A stretch of DNA of 59,678 bases, taken from Fibrobacterota bacterium (GTDB lineage: Bacteria > Fibrobacterota > Fibrobacteria > UBA11236). Made by a program: the position numbers and the translations under genes. Shown here one piece after another: positions 15,875-26,289 of the stretch; position 1 is the first letter of the stretch, and the number at the start of each line of letters is the position of its first letter. A model generated the notes under the pieces. That model made no database searches. It was given only the letters and a program-made list of their open reading frames with translations, and was not told where the DNA came from. Location: contig JAQBPO010000096.1 of NCBI GenBank assembly GCA_028287465.1, forward strand, positions 1 through 59,678, read 5' to 3'.

Positions 15875-18800
15875 ATGGTGTCCGGATTTTCCATTTCGCC
15901 GCGGGTTTGCTCCGCGTTATCGATCCGTATGAAGCGCGCCTTCCGCGACGCCGCCTTGCCGCGTTTGCTCGCCATGCTGGCGATCGCGGCCGCGACGGCT
16001 CCCGCAGAACCGATGATCAATCCTCCGGAAATGATCCCGAACGGGGCTACCGGATGGGTGGGCACGACCCAGTTCGGTTTCAAAAAGGTCTCCGTCGGCA
16101 GGATCTTCTATACCACCGACGGAAGCGCCCCCACCAATAAGAGCACGGAATACGCCGAAGGCGAAGCCGTGACCATCAACCGGACGCTCACGGTCAAGGC
16201 CGTCCATTACACCGCCCTCAGCTACAGTTCGGTCATTTCCGCCGATTTCATCCGCGCCAAGCTGCCCGCGCCGATCGCCAGGTACGGCGGCAATACCAAC
16301 TTCTACCCGGCCGTTACCTGCACCCTGTCCGTGCCGAGGGACGGGGCCGCCCCTCTCATCCACTACACCCTTGACGGTTCCGCTCCCACTCCCTCCAGCA
16401 CCATCTATTCAGGTCCGCTTACCTTCCGCGCCACCACGACCCTGAGGGCTTATGCCGTGCAAGCCGGCTTGGACGACAGCGATCCGATCCAGGTCTCCTT
16501 TACCATGCCGCCTCCGCCTTCGCCGCCCCAGGCCACGCCTCCCGGCCAGCCCTTTTCGACCAATACCCAGACCATCAAGCTGAAGAGCGCCTCCACGGGC
16601 ATTTTCTACCGCTATACCCTGGACACCTCCCTCAAGGTCTGGGACAATGCGCCCATCGTAGCGGGGGATTCGATTTCCATCGTCGGCAAGACCGTGGGCG
16701 AGGTCATCACGGTGCGGATCCAGACCTGCAAGACCGGCTATCCCCCCAGCGCCATCGTCACCGAGAAGTATACCTACCTCCCCGCGGTCGCCACGCCCAC
16801 CGCATCCAGGCCGGCAGGATACTTCTATGATACCGCCACGGTCATCCTTTCCAGCGGGACCTCCGGGGCGGATATCAGGTACGTACTGGACAGCCAGCCC
16901 TTGGGACCGAATTCTCCGGACGGGTCCAAACCCATCTTCCTGGAAAGCTCGGCGTACCTCAAGGCCACGGCATTCAAATCCCCGCAACCCGCGAGCGGGA
17001 TCCTGACCGTCCAATACAACCTGAGGCTCACGGCGCCCATCCTGGGCAGGCAATCCCAGCAATTCAAGGACGTACTCTACGTGCGCATTTCCGCCAAGGC
17101 TCCCAATGCCGGCATCTATTACACCTTGGACGGGACGGATCCCACGGTGACCACCGGGACCCTGATCCGGAACGGGGACAGCGTGGCCATCGGCGCGCCG
17201 ATCACCGAACTGAGGGCGTTCGCGGTCAAGGACGGGATCGCCAGCGCAATCGTTTCCGCGACCTACACCAGGACCAATGAGATCAAGAAGCTCTCGGCGC
17301 CCATCATAGAGCCGGCCGGCCGGGATTTCGTGGACAGCCAATCCGTGGAGCTCAGGTCCGCCGAGGGCGCCGGCGCGCAAATCCATTACACCGTGGACGG
17401 CTCCGTTCCGACCCGGGCCAGCCCGGTATACCTGGACGGCCATCCTCTCCGTTTCGATTCGACCACCATGCTCCGGGCGCAGGCGTTTCCCGTCAGCGGC
17501 AGCCTCGAATCGAGCGATATCAGCGAAGCGCGCTACACCCTCACCCCTTCCCAGCCGTATGCCACGCCTACCCCGACCGAGCCCTATGCGAACAGCGTAG
17601 CCGTAACGCTCGAGACCCGCACCCGGAACGGGTCCATCCGTTACCTCCTGGGCGATGCGCCCCTGGCCCTGGAATTCGGCACCCTTTACGAGAAGGGAAA
17701 GCCCATCGTGATCAATTCGACCACCCGCCTCAGGGCCGTGACCGTGATCGGCACGGGCACCGATGTCAAGTTCAGCGCCGCATTGGACGTTGTCTATGAG
17801 ATCTATACCAGCAACCCTTCCGATACCCTCGCCGCTGGAGCGTCGCGCTCCTTGACCGGCGGATTCGTGTTCGTGAACAATTCCGGTTTCCCCATCATCG
17901 CCAAGACGCACTCCCTGGCCGGTTTTCCCGTCACGGGCTTCCGGGACCCTTCCCTGGGCATCCTGCTCCAAGCCATCCCCACCGACAATTCCGTCAAGGT
18001 CATCTATACCAGACAGGCGAACCAGGCGGGTTCCCTGTATCGCATCGTGAACGGTTCCGTGGAATACCTTTCCAGCGATAGCCGGGTCGACCTCAATCAG
18101 GGCGGCGAGTATTTCATCGGCGTGGACACCCTGCCCCCGATCCTGACCCTGCTCTCCCAGACCCCGAAATCCGGGGACTCCACAGTCGTCCGGCTTTCCG
18201 TGACGGACAACATCATCAACCCCACCTGCAGGATCACCAGCCCGGGATTGCCGGGCGGCGAGGCGGCGCGCAAGCCCGGAGCGGACGGGTCGGTCACGGC
18301 CATGATCAAATCCCCCGGCCCCGACGTGGATCCCAAGGCTCTTTGGTTCCGCGCCGCGGCAGGAGACTTCTACAATACCGGCCGCCTGCCCAAGGATGCG
18401 ACCGGAAGGATTTACGTCTCCCAGATCTGGGGCAAGGTGAAAACGCCCGATGTCCTGCCCATGGGCCAGGCGGTTTCGCCTTGGACCATGGCCGGTTTTC
18501 CGGTCAGCGCTTCCGCGCCCGTCATTTGGGGCCAGGTAAAGCAGGACAATCCCGACGCAGGGTTGAAGGCGGCGGTCTGGAGCATCGCCGAAGGGGCCAA
18601 TGTGTTCCTGGACGATAGCAGCGCCATCACTCCGGGAATGGCCATCTGGTTGGGCTCCCCATCGGCCCGGAACTCGATATCCCTTTCCCGTTTCCGTGCC
18701 GGGGAGTCCGGGAGCGACGGGTCCTATCGCATGCTCCTCCATACCGGCTGGAACCAGGTGACCAGCCCCTCCCTGGACAAGGTGTATTGGCCGACGACCA

Positions 18801-19753
18801 AAACGACGACCAAGAACGGGCAGGTACTGCTGAAGGCTCCTTATCAGTACTTTCCCGCAAGTGACGGATATATCCAGGTGGATTCCCTCGATCCTTGGAT
18901 AGGGTATTTCGTCTATTACTACGGGACTCGGGATACGGTCATCCAGGTCTATACCGATCCTTCCCGGCGAGGCTCGGCCAAATCCGGCGCGGGCGAAGGC
19001 GCGGAGAACCCGACAACCATGAGCGCGACGGTATCGGAAGGGGTGGGTATTTCCCTGGACTTCGGCAAATCCACGCCCCTTTTCCTCGGGGCCATGGCCT
19101 GGGCCCAGGATGGAGTGGGAAGCGAAGACGAACCGGAACTTCCGGCCTGGGGCCGGTCCATGGCCGCCTGGTCGCAACGCGAGGGACGCCATCTCGTTTC
19201 CGATCAGGTCCGGTTCCATTCCGGCGGGATTTCGCAATGGAAGGTCGTGCTTGAGGATGCAGCCAAAGAGACGGGCGGGACCGCAGGTCCCGGAAAAATC
19301 AAGGTCGTTGAAGGGGTCCTTCCCCTCGGTTACCAAGCCTGGGCGGTTTCCGGATCGCGAGGCATGAAATTCCGCCTGGAACCAGGAATGGAAGTGCCCC
19401 TTTCCGGATTGGCCAGGGATACCCTAACGGTCTATGCGGGACCATTGGCCAAACTCGATGCAATCCCGGAATTGTCCACGGCGGTCGCATCCGTGGAACG
19501 CTTCGCCTACGATTTGGAAAAAGGCCCCAATGGCACCGTATTGCGCGTGGCACTGCCCTGGAATTCCGGTTTGGAGGCTGAAATCTGGTCCGCCTCCGGC
19601 CGCCTGCTCGCCGCATCCAGTCCCGGCCGCCTGACCCCGGGCATCTATCGTTTCCCCCTCTCCCGCGGCACGGGATCCCAGGCCGGATTCCTCAAAATCC
19701 GTCTGAGGGGCGAAAGCGGGCAAAGGGAATTTTCCCGCAAAGTCCGCTTCTAG
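15875..19753 (+). CDS. Large secreted protein with chitobiase/HEX_C-type repeats and a type IX-like C-terminal tail
   Basis: This is a 1292-aa exported protein. The N-terminus has a long basic region and then a hydrophobic segment (LPRLLAMLAIAAATAPAEP), so a signal peptide is likely. The body consists of about seven ~90-residue repeats of the CHB_HEX_C type: a core such as IHYTLDGSAPT or IYYTLDGTDPT, then TTTLRAYAVQAG and a closing Y-T-x strand. Four cores are intact and three degenerate (for example RYVLDSQPL and RYLLGDAPL). From about residue 760 a non-repeat region follows that is shared with the next gene, including a WNQVTSPSLDKVYWP segment. The last ~90 residues (IWSASGRLLA, LTPGIYRFPL, ending REFSRKVRF) resemble a Por/FlgD-like sorting tail. 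A surface or matrix role is inferred. The start at 15875 has a Shine-Dalgarno site; ATG 15929 is an alternative. Confidence 0.82.
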   Translation: MVSGFSISPRVCSALSIRMKRAFRDAALPRLLAMLAIAAATAPAEPMINPPEMIPNGATGWVGTTQFGFKKVSVGRIFYTTDGSAPTNKSTEYAEGEAVTINRTLTVKAVHYTALSYSSVISADFIRAKLPAPIARYGGNTNFYPAVTCTLSVPRDGAAPLIHYTLDGSAPTPSSTIYSGPLTFRATTTLRAYAVQAGLDDSDPIQVSFTMPPPPSPPQATPPGQPFSTNTQTIKLKSASTGIFYRYTLDTSLKVWDNAPIVAGDSISIVGKTVGEVITVRIQTCKTGYPPSAIVTEKYTYLPAVATPTASRPAGYFYDTATVILSSGTSGADIRYVLDSQPLGPNSPDGSKPIFLESSAYLKATAFKSPQPASGILTVQYNLRLTAPILGRQSQQFKDVLYVRISAKAPNAGIYYTLDGTDPTVTTGTLIRNGDSVAIGAPITELRAFAVKDGIASAIVSATYTRTNEIKKLSAPIIEPAGRDFVDSQSVELRSAEGAGAQIHYTVDGSVPTRASPVYLDGHPLRFDSTTMLRAQAFPVSGSLESSDISEARYTLTPSQPYATPTPTEPYANSVAVTLETRTRNGSIRYLLGDAPLALEFGTLYEKGKPIVINSTTRLRAVTVIGTGTDVKFSAALDVVYEIYTSNPSDTLAAGASRSLTGGFVFVNNSGFPIIAKTHSLAGFPVTGFRDPSLGILLQAIPTDNSVKVIYTRQANQAGSLYRIVNGSVEYLSSDSRVDLNQGGEYFIGVDTLPPILTLLSQTPKSGDSTVVRLSVTDNIINPTCRITSPGLPGGEAARKPGADGSVTAMIKSPGPDVDPKALWFRAAAGDFYNTGRLPKDATGRIYVSQIWGKVKTPDVLPMGQAVSPWTMAGFPVSASAPVIWGQVKQDNPDAGLKAAVWSIAEGANVFLDDSSAITPGMAIWLGSPSARNSISLSRFRAGESGSDGSYRMLLHTGWNQVTSPSLDKVYWPTTKTTTKNGQVLLKAPYQYFPASDGYIQVDSLDPWIGYFVYYYGTRDTVIQVYTDPSRRGSAKSGAGEGAENPTTMSATVSEGVGISLDFGKSTPLFLGAMAWAQDGVGSEDEPELPAWGRSMAAWSQREGRHLVSDQVRFHSGGISQWKVVLEDAAKETGGTAGPGKIKVVEGVLPLGYQAWAVSGSRGMKFRLEPGMEVPLSGLARDTLTVYAGPLAKLDAIPELSTAVASVERFAYDLEKGPNGTVLRVALPWNSGLEAEIWSASGRLLAASSPGRLTPGIYRFPLSRGTGSQAGFLKIRLRGESGQREFSRKVRF

Positions 19754-19992
19754 CCCAAAAAAGACACGCCAAGTTCCGCATTCCCCCGCACGCCGAACTA
19801 ACTCCCCTCAGGGTGAAAAGCCTAGTTTGACGGGCATGCGCGGGCCTCGCCACGCATGTGAAAGAGCCGTACATTCAGCTATATTTTGACCGCAATTTCA
19901 CGCGCTTCCTTGGGTTGGAAAAAGACGGTACCCCGTCATGCATTGGAACGTCTAATGCATGCGTGAAAGTCCGGGATATTGGGAAATCCTTA

Positions 19993-22900
19993 ATGGAAAA
20001 ACGAACCTTGAAAAAACTATTCCTAACCGGCTTCGCTGTGTTTTCCCTGGGGAGCACCTTCGCCTACGGCCAAACCAGCCTTCCTCCTCCCTATACCCTC
20101 GGAGATCAACCCCCTCCCACTTCGGATCGGGATCCCGTCACGGTCAATCCCTTCCTTGATACCCTTTACGTCCGACTAAGCGCGCAGAACCAGACCAACC
20201 TGGGCGCCCAGGACACCTTCAAAAAAGAACCGATCATCTATTACGACCTGAACAATGCGCAGCCCTTCGATCCCGCCACGGCTAGCGTATATTCCGGAGA
20301 CCCTATCCTCCTTTCCGCGACCACGACCCTCAGGGCGGCGGCCTACGCTCCCGGCAGCGCCTATAGCGAGATCGTACAGTGGGTCTACCAAAAGGAAGTG
20401 AAGAACGCCAACCCTGTCGTTTCCGTGACATCCCCGGCGAACAATTCCTCCATCACGCCCGGATCCGTCGTTTCCCTTACCGCCTCCGCCAGCGATCCGG
20501 ATGGTCCCACGCCGCTTTCGGTGACCTATTCCCGCGCGCCTGCCGGCGGATCCATCTGGACCGCCCTGGGAACCGGGAGCGGATCGGATTACCAATACAA
20601 TTGGACGGTGAACGCGGGCATCGCTCCCGGAACCTATACCCTCAGGGCGACGGCTACGGACGGCAAGGGAGGGACGGGTACCTCGGACGTCACGGTCACG
20701 GTGCCCATGCCCGAAAACCAACCGCCGGTCGTAAGCCTGGACAAGCCGGCTCCCGGGACCTATACCCTGCCCGCGACCATCACCCTGACCGCAAGCGCGA
20801 GCGACCCCGATGACGCGAGCGCTTCCGCCATCCAGAAGGTGGTGTTCTACCAGAGCGGATCCGCCACGCCCCTGGCCACCTTGACCGCGCCCCAGTCCCA
20901 ATGGACCTATGCTTGGGTCAATCCGCCCCCGGGAGACTATACCCTGAAGGCTGTGGCCTACGATAACGGCTCCCCGCAAGGCGTGACCACCTCGGCCCCG
21001 GTGGCCATCTCGGTCAAGGCGGCCGCGAACAAAATCCCCAAGGTCTCGATCACCTTTCCGGAAAAGGGCAAAACCTATTACGCGCCTTTCATCGACAGCG
21101 TGCGGGCGACGGCGTCGGACAGCGACGGCAACGTGGTCAAGGTGGTATTCTTCAACGGCGCGAGCCCGCAGGACAGCGACTTCACTCCCACCACGTGGGC
21201 GTACCTGAAAAGCTATCCCGTCGGCATTTACAAATTCGTCGCCCGGGCCACGGACAACCAGAACGGCGTCGGCATCTCGGATACCGTTACCTTCACCGTG
21301 GCCGCGAACCAGGCGCCGATCGCCAATGCCGGAAAGGATCAAACCATCATCTGGCCGGCCAACAGCGCCCTGCTCAATGGATCCGCCTCGAGCGACCCGG
21401 AAGGGACGGCGCTCAAATACGAGTGGACCGGCCCGACGGGGGTCACCTTTTCAGGCGGGAACACCGCGACTCCCACGGCCACCCTTCCTGGCCCGGGACC
21501 TTACACCGTTACCCTCAAGGTCACCGACCTGGGCACGCCTCCAGCCTCGGCTACCAACAAGATGGTCATAACCGTCAACAGCAAGGCCGCCATCACAAGC
21601 GCTACGACCGCCTCGGGAACCGCGGCCATGCCCTTCTCGTATACCCTGACCGCTTCGGGTTACCCGCTCCCCGCCCTGGATGCCACCGGCGGACCCGCCT
21701 GGCTCAGCTTCAACGCCTCCAATGGCCTGCTCTCGGGAACGCCCCCGGCGGTCGGGACCTTCTCCGTTACCCTTACCGCCAACAACGGCGTGGTCGGCCC
21801 GGATTCCAAGACCCTGACCATTTCGATTTCCGACTCCCTGACCAAACCCGGAATCACGAGCCCGCTTTCCGCAACGGCCAAGTCCGGAACCGCCTTCCAA
21901 TACAACATTACCGCCAAGGGAAATCCCGCCCCCACTTTCACTGCCGCGCCGCTGCCGGCCGGACTCACCCTGTCGGGGTCGCTCATCAGCGGTTCCCCCA
22001 CCGTTACGGGCACCTATTCCATCGGACTGACGGCCACCAATTCCCAGGGAACGGACTCCAAGGCACTGTCCCTTTCCGTTACTTCGGACCCCAAGATAAC
22101 CGCCAATCTCGACTCCTTGATGGTCGTCGACGACAAGGGCAAGGCCGTCTTCCAGGTCTCCGCATCCGGATTTCCCGCGGTAGGCTACCAGTGGCAATAT
22201 GCCGCCACCCGCGAGGGCACTTACGGTAACGTCGGTTCCAATGCCGCGTCCTACGCCATCGACCCCGTTTCCAGCGCATCAGCGGGATTCTACCGGGTCA
22301 TCGTGAAGAACGGAGCGGGGCCGGACGCGGTGAGCCAGGTCTGCCGCCTGAAAGTCAACCCCCTGCCCGTGCCCATCAAGATCGTGACCAATCCCGTGGC
22401 GGTCAATGCCGTCCATGGCGACAGGGTGCAATTCATGGTCCGGGCCACCGGCGAGCCGGTACTGCTCTACCAATGGTTCCGCGGGAACACGGCGCTCAAC
22501 ACTCCCTCGAACAAGGATTCCATCTGGGTCCTGGCCTCGGCGAATACCAATACCGACGGCGGCATCTATAAGGCCCGGGTGACCAACAAATTCTCGGACA
22601 CCACCAAACCCGCCACCTACGCTTGGAGCGATACGGCCCGCCTAGTGGTCCAGGAGCCCAAGCTTCCGAAGCCCGCGGCCAAACCCGCCGGCACCTCCTT
22701 CCCCGTATCGATCAAAGTGACGCTCGCGTATGACTCCACCCAGACCTCGGTGTATTGGACCACCAACGGGAACGATCCGGTCCAGACCAGCGCGCGCTAC
22801 AATTACGGCGACACCTTGCTTTTCACGGGAACCGCCACCTTGAAGGCCCGGGCGTACCGGACAGGTTACCGCGCCAGCGACGTCATGGCCGAAACCTATA

Positions 22901-25900
22901 CCTATACGCCTGCCGACAAGGTGATCAAACCGTCCATCAAGCCCCCTGCGCCCACCTTCAAGGTGTCCATGATATGCACCCTGTCCACAACGACGCCCGG
23001 CGCTACCCTTGTATATACCCTCGACGGCTCCAATCCCTTGGCCGGGAACCCGCTGACGGCACTCAGTCCCCTGGCCATCCCCTTGAAGGCGACCACCACC
23101 ATCACCGCCTTCGCCAAGAAGGCCGGCATGGTCGACAGCGATACCATGAAGACGACCTATACCTTGGAGGTCCCGCCCAGCAAGGTCCAGGCGCCCATCA
23201 TCACCCCGGGCGGCGGAACCTTCAGCGGGACCCTGGAAGCCACGATCACCTGCGCCACGGATGGGGCCCTGATCTGGTACACTCTCGACGGCAGCTCGCC
23301 CGATACCTCATCGACGCATTTCACCTATGCACCGAACGTCCCGGTGAAAATCACCAAGACGACCACGCTGAAAGCCGTGGCCACGAAAAACGGGTTCCTC
23401 ACAAGCGATATCGCGCTCCAGACGTATAAGCCCATCCCCGGCCCTATTACCGCGCAACCCCAAGCGGACATCATCTTCGATGCGGACTTCGTCGTCAAGC
23501 TTTCCGTCCCCCAAGGCGGCGCGGAAATCCGCTACACCCTGGACGGAACCAAACCGTCCTTCGACTCCCCCAGGTTCCCGTCGACCGGTCTTCCCATCGC
23601 CTCGACCACCACCGTCTCAGCCATCGCCATCCTGGACAGCGTCCCGAGCCTGGTCTATTCCTTCAGCTACACCAAAAAAGGCGGCCAATTGGCCACCCCG
23701 ACGCCCACTACGGCGAACAATCTTTCCACCTTCAGGGATACCCTGCATATCTCCCTCTATTCCACGCCCGGATCGGACATCTACTATACCCTCAATGGGG
23801 AGATCCCCACCGCCTCCAGCGACAAATACTCGTCCCCGATCTTCATCGACAACACCGTGACCCTGCAGGCCGTCGCCATGCAAAAGGGATTCGGGAACAG
23901 CAAAATCCTCGTGGCCACCTATACCCTGGTTCCCGAAAAGCCCACCGCCTCGCCTCCCGGAGGCAGTTCGCCGACGGCGATCAAGGTGAAACTGTCCTGC
24001 ACTTCAAAGACCGCGTTGATTTACTACACCGTCGATGGGAGCGAACCCACTCCGGCCACCGGCACCAAATACATCGCCAATCAGGAAATCCTGATTTCCG
24101 GATCAACGAACCTCAAGGCCGTGGCCGTGGCCGGAAACGTGGCGAGCCCGGTGATGGAGGAGAGCTACACCATATTCGGAATCCGGGAGTTTTCCCTTGT
24201 CCCCGGCCAGACGGCCAACCTGGAAGGCAGCTATTCCCTACGCAATCCGGAAGACCAGGCCGCCTCGGTCCAGGGCCGGATCGCCGGCACCGGAACCTTC
24301 AACCTGACCGGATTCGACGGAGTGCAATATGTGCTCACCCTGGCCTTAGCCGATAAGGACGCCTTTACCGGCGTCGAGTTCCCCAAGCTCGTTTTCACCA
24401 GCCCATCGTCGGACAAGCGCTCGATGTACAAGATCGATCCGTCCGGGAAGGTCTATTTCATCTCCGCCGCCGATACGGTGACCCTGTCCCAGGCGGGAAC
24501 CTACTTCATGGGAATCGACATCGCGCCGCCGGTCATCCGATACGTGGGCGAATCCTTCGACGGGAGCGATTCGACCCGGGTCTCCTTCCAAATCGATGAC
24601 AACGTCTCCAACCTCTCTTACGACCTGAAGCGGAACGACGACCCGACCAGGAATCTCTCCCAGCAATTCGTGTTCAGCGGCCAGGACCTGTCCTTCAAGT
24701 TGAAGAATCCCCCGGGATCCCTGAAACCGCTCTACGTGCAGCTCATCGTCACGGATTACCAATTGGCATCCTTCTATCCCCGGGATCCCGGGACCATGCT
24801 GTCCCTGTCCCAGAAGATGGGTCCGCTCAAGGGTCCGAACGCATGGAACCTGGGGTCCTCCACCTCTCTCTACGATTTCATAAGCGTTCCCCTGGCCTTG
24901 GATCCGCCTCTCACCCTGGAAGCCATCCGCAGCGCGAACCCGGGTACGGTCATCGAAGGGGCGGCCTGGAGCGAGGCCATAGGCAATTACGTCGCCATCG
25001 ACGGTCATGAGACCATCCGGCCCGGCCAGGCCTATTGGCTGGGATCGCGTTCGCGCGTCTCCTCCCTTTCCCTGCCTTCGGCCACCACCTTGCCGCAGGG
25101 GACGGGGACCTTCTCCGTCTTCCTTAAACATGGATGGAACCAGATCGCCAACCCTCACCTGGAGGAACTCTGGTGGCCTTATTCGCGCAACCTGGTTGAA
25201 GCGTACAAGGGCTTCCCCATCAAGGGACTTTGGGAATACAGCACCGCCATCGGCGATTACCTTGAAACCGAATCCCTCAAGCCCTGGCGCGGGTATTACG
25301 TCTACAACTACCTGGAAGAGACAACCGTGAACCTGTCCCCGCGCCCCGTCACCGTCTGGGCGATGAAGAAGCCGGGAGCCGGGCGGGGCATCAGCCTTTC
25401 CCTGGGCTGGGGCGCGACGCGTACCTTGAGCCTGGGAGCGGATTACGCCTCCGCGGACGCGCTGGGGTTGGAGGATGAATACGCCCTGCCGCGCCGGAAC
25501 AACGGCCCGTCCATGCGCGCCATCCGCGGCGGCCGTGGCCTGGTTTCCGATTGGATCCGCCTGAGCCAGGACGGGATCCAGGAATGGAAGATCGCCATGA
25601 GCGGTTCAGGCGACTCCTTGCCGCCCCTGCGCATCCTGGGACAGGATGTGCCGGAAGGGTACGAAACCTGGGCGGTCTCCCCTTCACGGTCCCTGAAGTT
25701 CCGGGTCACCGCGGGCAGGGAAATCCCTTCCTCGGGACTTGCCCAGGATACCCTGTTGGTCTTTTCGGGCCCCAAGGAAAAGATGGCCGCCTTCAGCCTG
25801 TTGCGGGACATGGCCTTGGCGGCCCCAACCCTGGACTTGAACGTCTCCGCCGTCCCAGGCGGCTTCCTGATGCGCATGGCCCTGCCTTCCAAGGCCCGCA

Positions 25901-26109
25901 TCCGGGCTACAGTATGGGGATTGGACGGGACCCGCAAGGGCGAGCTGGCCCTCGGGCCCCTATCGGAAGGAAGCTACGGATTCAGCTTCGCCGGGGATTT
26001 CCGCAATCGCCCGGGCCGGCTGCCCCCGGGGATGTATTTCCTGAGCCTGGAAGTCCAGGGACAGGGCCTGCATTCCCGCCTGACCCGGAAAATCATCCTC
26101 CAGGATTGA
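19993..26109 (+). CDS. Giant secreted multi-domain protein (Ig-like, PKD, He_PIG, HEX_C repeats) with a type IX-like tail
   Basis: This 2038-aa exported protein has a clear signal peptide (MEKRTLKKLF, a hydrophobic core, then AYG/Q). Next come one degenerate HEX_C-like repeat, two or three Ig/cadherin-like modules (VSVTSPANNSSITPGS, VVSLDKPAPGTYTLP and VSITFPEKGKTYYAP) and a PKD module (PIANAGKDQTI...). He_PIG-type modules (PLPALDATGGPAWLSFNAS and similar) and Ig-like modules with GYQWQYA and LYQWFRG follow. Six HEX_C repeats (VYTLDGSNPL, WYTLDGSSPD, RYTLDGTKPS, YYTLNGEIPT, YYTVDGSEPT and a variant YWTTNGNDPV) precede a C-terminal part homologous to the upstream protein, ending in GMYFLSLEVQGQ...RKIIL. 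It looks like an adhesin or matrix protein. I took the ATG at 19993 because the signal peptide begins there; the frame is open 45 codons further upstream. Confidence 0.85.
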   Translation: MEKRTLKKLFLTGFAVFSLGSTFAYGQTSLPPPYTLGDQPPPTSDRDPVTVNPFLDTLYVRLSAQNQTNLGAQDTFKKEPIIYYDLNNAQPFDPATASVYSGDPILLSATTTLRAAAYAPGSAYSEIVQWVYQKEVKNANPVVSVTSPANNSSITPGSVVSLTASASDPDGPTPLSVTYSRAPAGGSIWTALGTGSGSDYQYNWTVNAGIAPGTYTLRATATDGKGGTGTSDVTVTVPMPENQPPVVSLDKPAPGTYTLPATITLTASASDPDDASASAIQKVVFYQSGSATPLATLTAPQSQWTYAWVNPPPGDYTLKAVAYDNGSPQGVTTSAPVAISVKAAANKIPKVSITFPEKGKTYYAPFIDSVRATASDSDGNVVKVVFFNGASPQDSDFTPTTWAYLKSYPVGIYKFVARATDNQNGVGISDTVTFTVAANQAPIANAGKDQTIIWPANSALLNGSASSDPEGTALKYEWTGPTGVTFSGGNTATPTATLPGPGPYTVTLKVTDLGTPPASATNKMVITVNSKAAITSATTASGTAAMPFSYTLTASGYPLPALDATGGPAWLSFNASNGLLSGTPPAVGTFSVTLTANNGVVGPDSKTLTISISDSLTKPGITSPLSATAKSGTAFQYNITAKGNPAPTFTAAPLPAGLTLSGSLISGSPTVTGTYSIGLTATNSQGTDSKALSLSVTSDPKITANLDSLMVVDDKGKAVFQVSASGFPAVGYQWQYAATREGTYGNVGSNAASYAIDPVSSASAGFYRVIVKNGAGPDAVSQVCRLKVNPLPVPIKIVTNPVAVNAVHGDRVQFMVRATGEPVLLYQWFRGNTALNTPSNKDSIWVLASANTNTDGGIYKARVTNKFSDTTKPATYAWSDTARLVVQEPKLPKPAAKPAGTSFPVSIKVTLAYDSTQTSVYWTTNGNDPVQTSARYNYGDTLLFTGTATLKARAYRTGYRASDVMAETYTYTPADKVIKPSIKPPAPTFKVSMICTLSTTTPGATLVYTLDGSNPLAGNPLTALSPLAIPLKATTTITAFAKKAGMVDSDTMKTTYTLEVPPSKVQAPIITPGGGTFSGTLEATITCATDGALIWYTLDGSSPDTSSTHFTYAPNVPVKITKTTTLKAVATKNGFLTSDIALQTYKPIPGPITAQPQADIIFDADFVVKLSVPQGGAEIRYTLDGTKPSFDSPRFPSTGLPIASTTTVSAIAILDSVPSLVYSFSYTKKGGQLATPTPTTANNLSTFRDTLHISLYSTPGSDIYYTLNGEIPTASSDKYSSPIFIDNTVTLQAVAMQKGFGNSKILVATYTLVPEKPTASPPGGSSPTAIKVKLSCTSKTALIYYTVDGSEPTPATGTKYIANQEILISGSTNLKAVAVAGNVASPVMEESYTIFGIREFSLVPGQTANLEGSYSLRNPEDQAASVQGRIAGTGTFNLTGFDGVQYVLTLALADKDAFTGVEFPKLVFTSPSSDKRSMYKIDPSGKVYFISAADTVTLSQAGTYFMGIDIAPPVIRYVGESFDGSDSTRVSFQIDDNVSNLSYDLKRNDDPTRNLSQQFVFSGQDLSFKLKNPPGSLKPLYVQLIVTDYQLASFYPRDPGTMLSLSQKMGPLKGPNAWNLGSSTSLYDFISVPLALDPPLTLEAIRSANPGTVIEGAAWSEAIGNYVAIDGHETIRPGQAYWLGSRSRVSSLSLPSATTLPQGTGTFSVFLKHGWNQIANPHLEELWWPYSRNLVEAYKGFPIKGLWEYSTAIGDYLETESLKPWRGYYVYNYLEETTVNLSPRPVTVWAMKKPGAGRGISLSLGWGATRTLSLGADYASADALGLEDEYALPRRNNGPSMRAIRGGRGLVSDWIRLSQDGIQEWKIAMSGSGDSLPPLRILGQDVPEGYETWAVSPSRSLKFRVTAGREIPSSGLAQDTLLVFSGPKEKMAAFSLLRDMALAAPTLDLNVSAVPGGFLMRMALPSKARIRATVWGLDGTRKGELALGPLSEGSYGFSFAGDFRNRPGRLPPGMYFLSLEVQGQGLHSRLTRKIILQD

Positions 26110-26131
26110 CCCTCCTTCGGCCGGGGTCAAT
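26105..26131 (+). terminator. Hairpin at the end of the giant protein gene
   Basis: ATTGACCC (26105-26112) and GGGTCAAT (26124-26131) form a perfect 8-bp stem overlapping the TGA stop. No T run follows, so it may be a weak terminator or an mRNA 3'-end stabiliser. Confidence 0.4.
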
Positions 26132-26289
26132 CCGCCCGGCCACCGCTCCCACTTTCTCAATAATCATCAGTATTCACGGCCCTTCGGTGGTACATTTGCC
26201 CCCGGGCCATCGGGCTCCGCGTCATTTGGGACGGGTCGGCCTGGGTCGATCCGGATGCGTTTTTAGGACAGAATCAGAGTTCCAATCCG

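Noticed and set aside
16409-19336. 975-codon open frame on the minus strand
   Set aside because: It lies wholly opposite the repeat-rich secreted protein, has Gly/Arg-rich composition and no domain. It arises from GC-rich third positions of the real gene.
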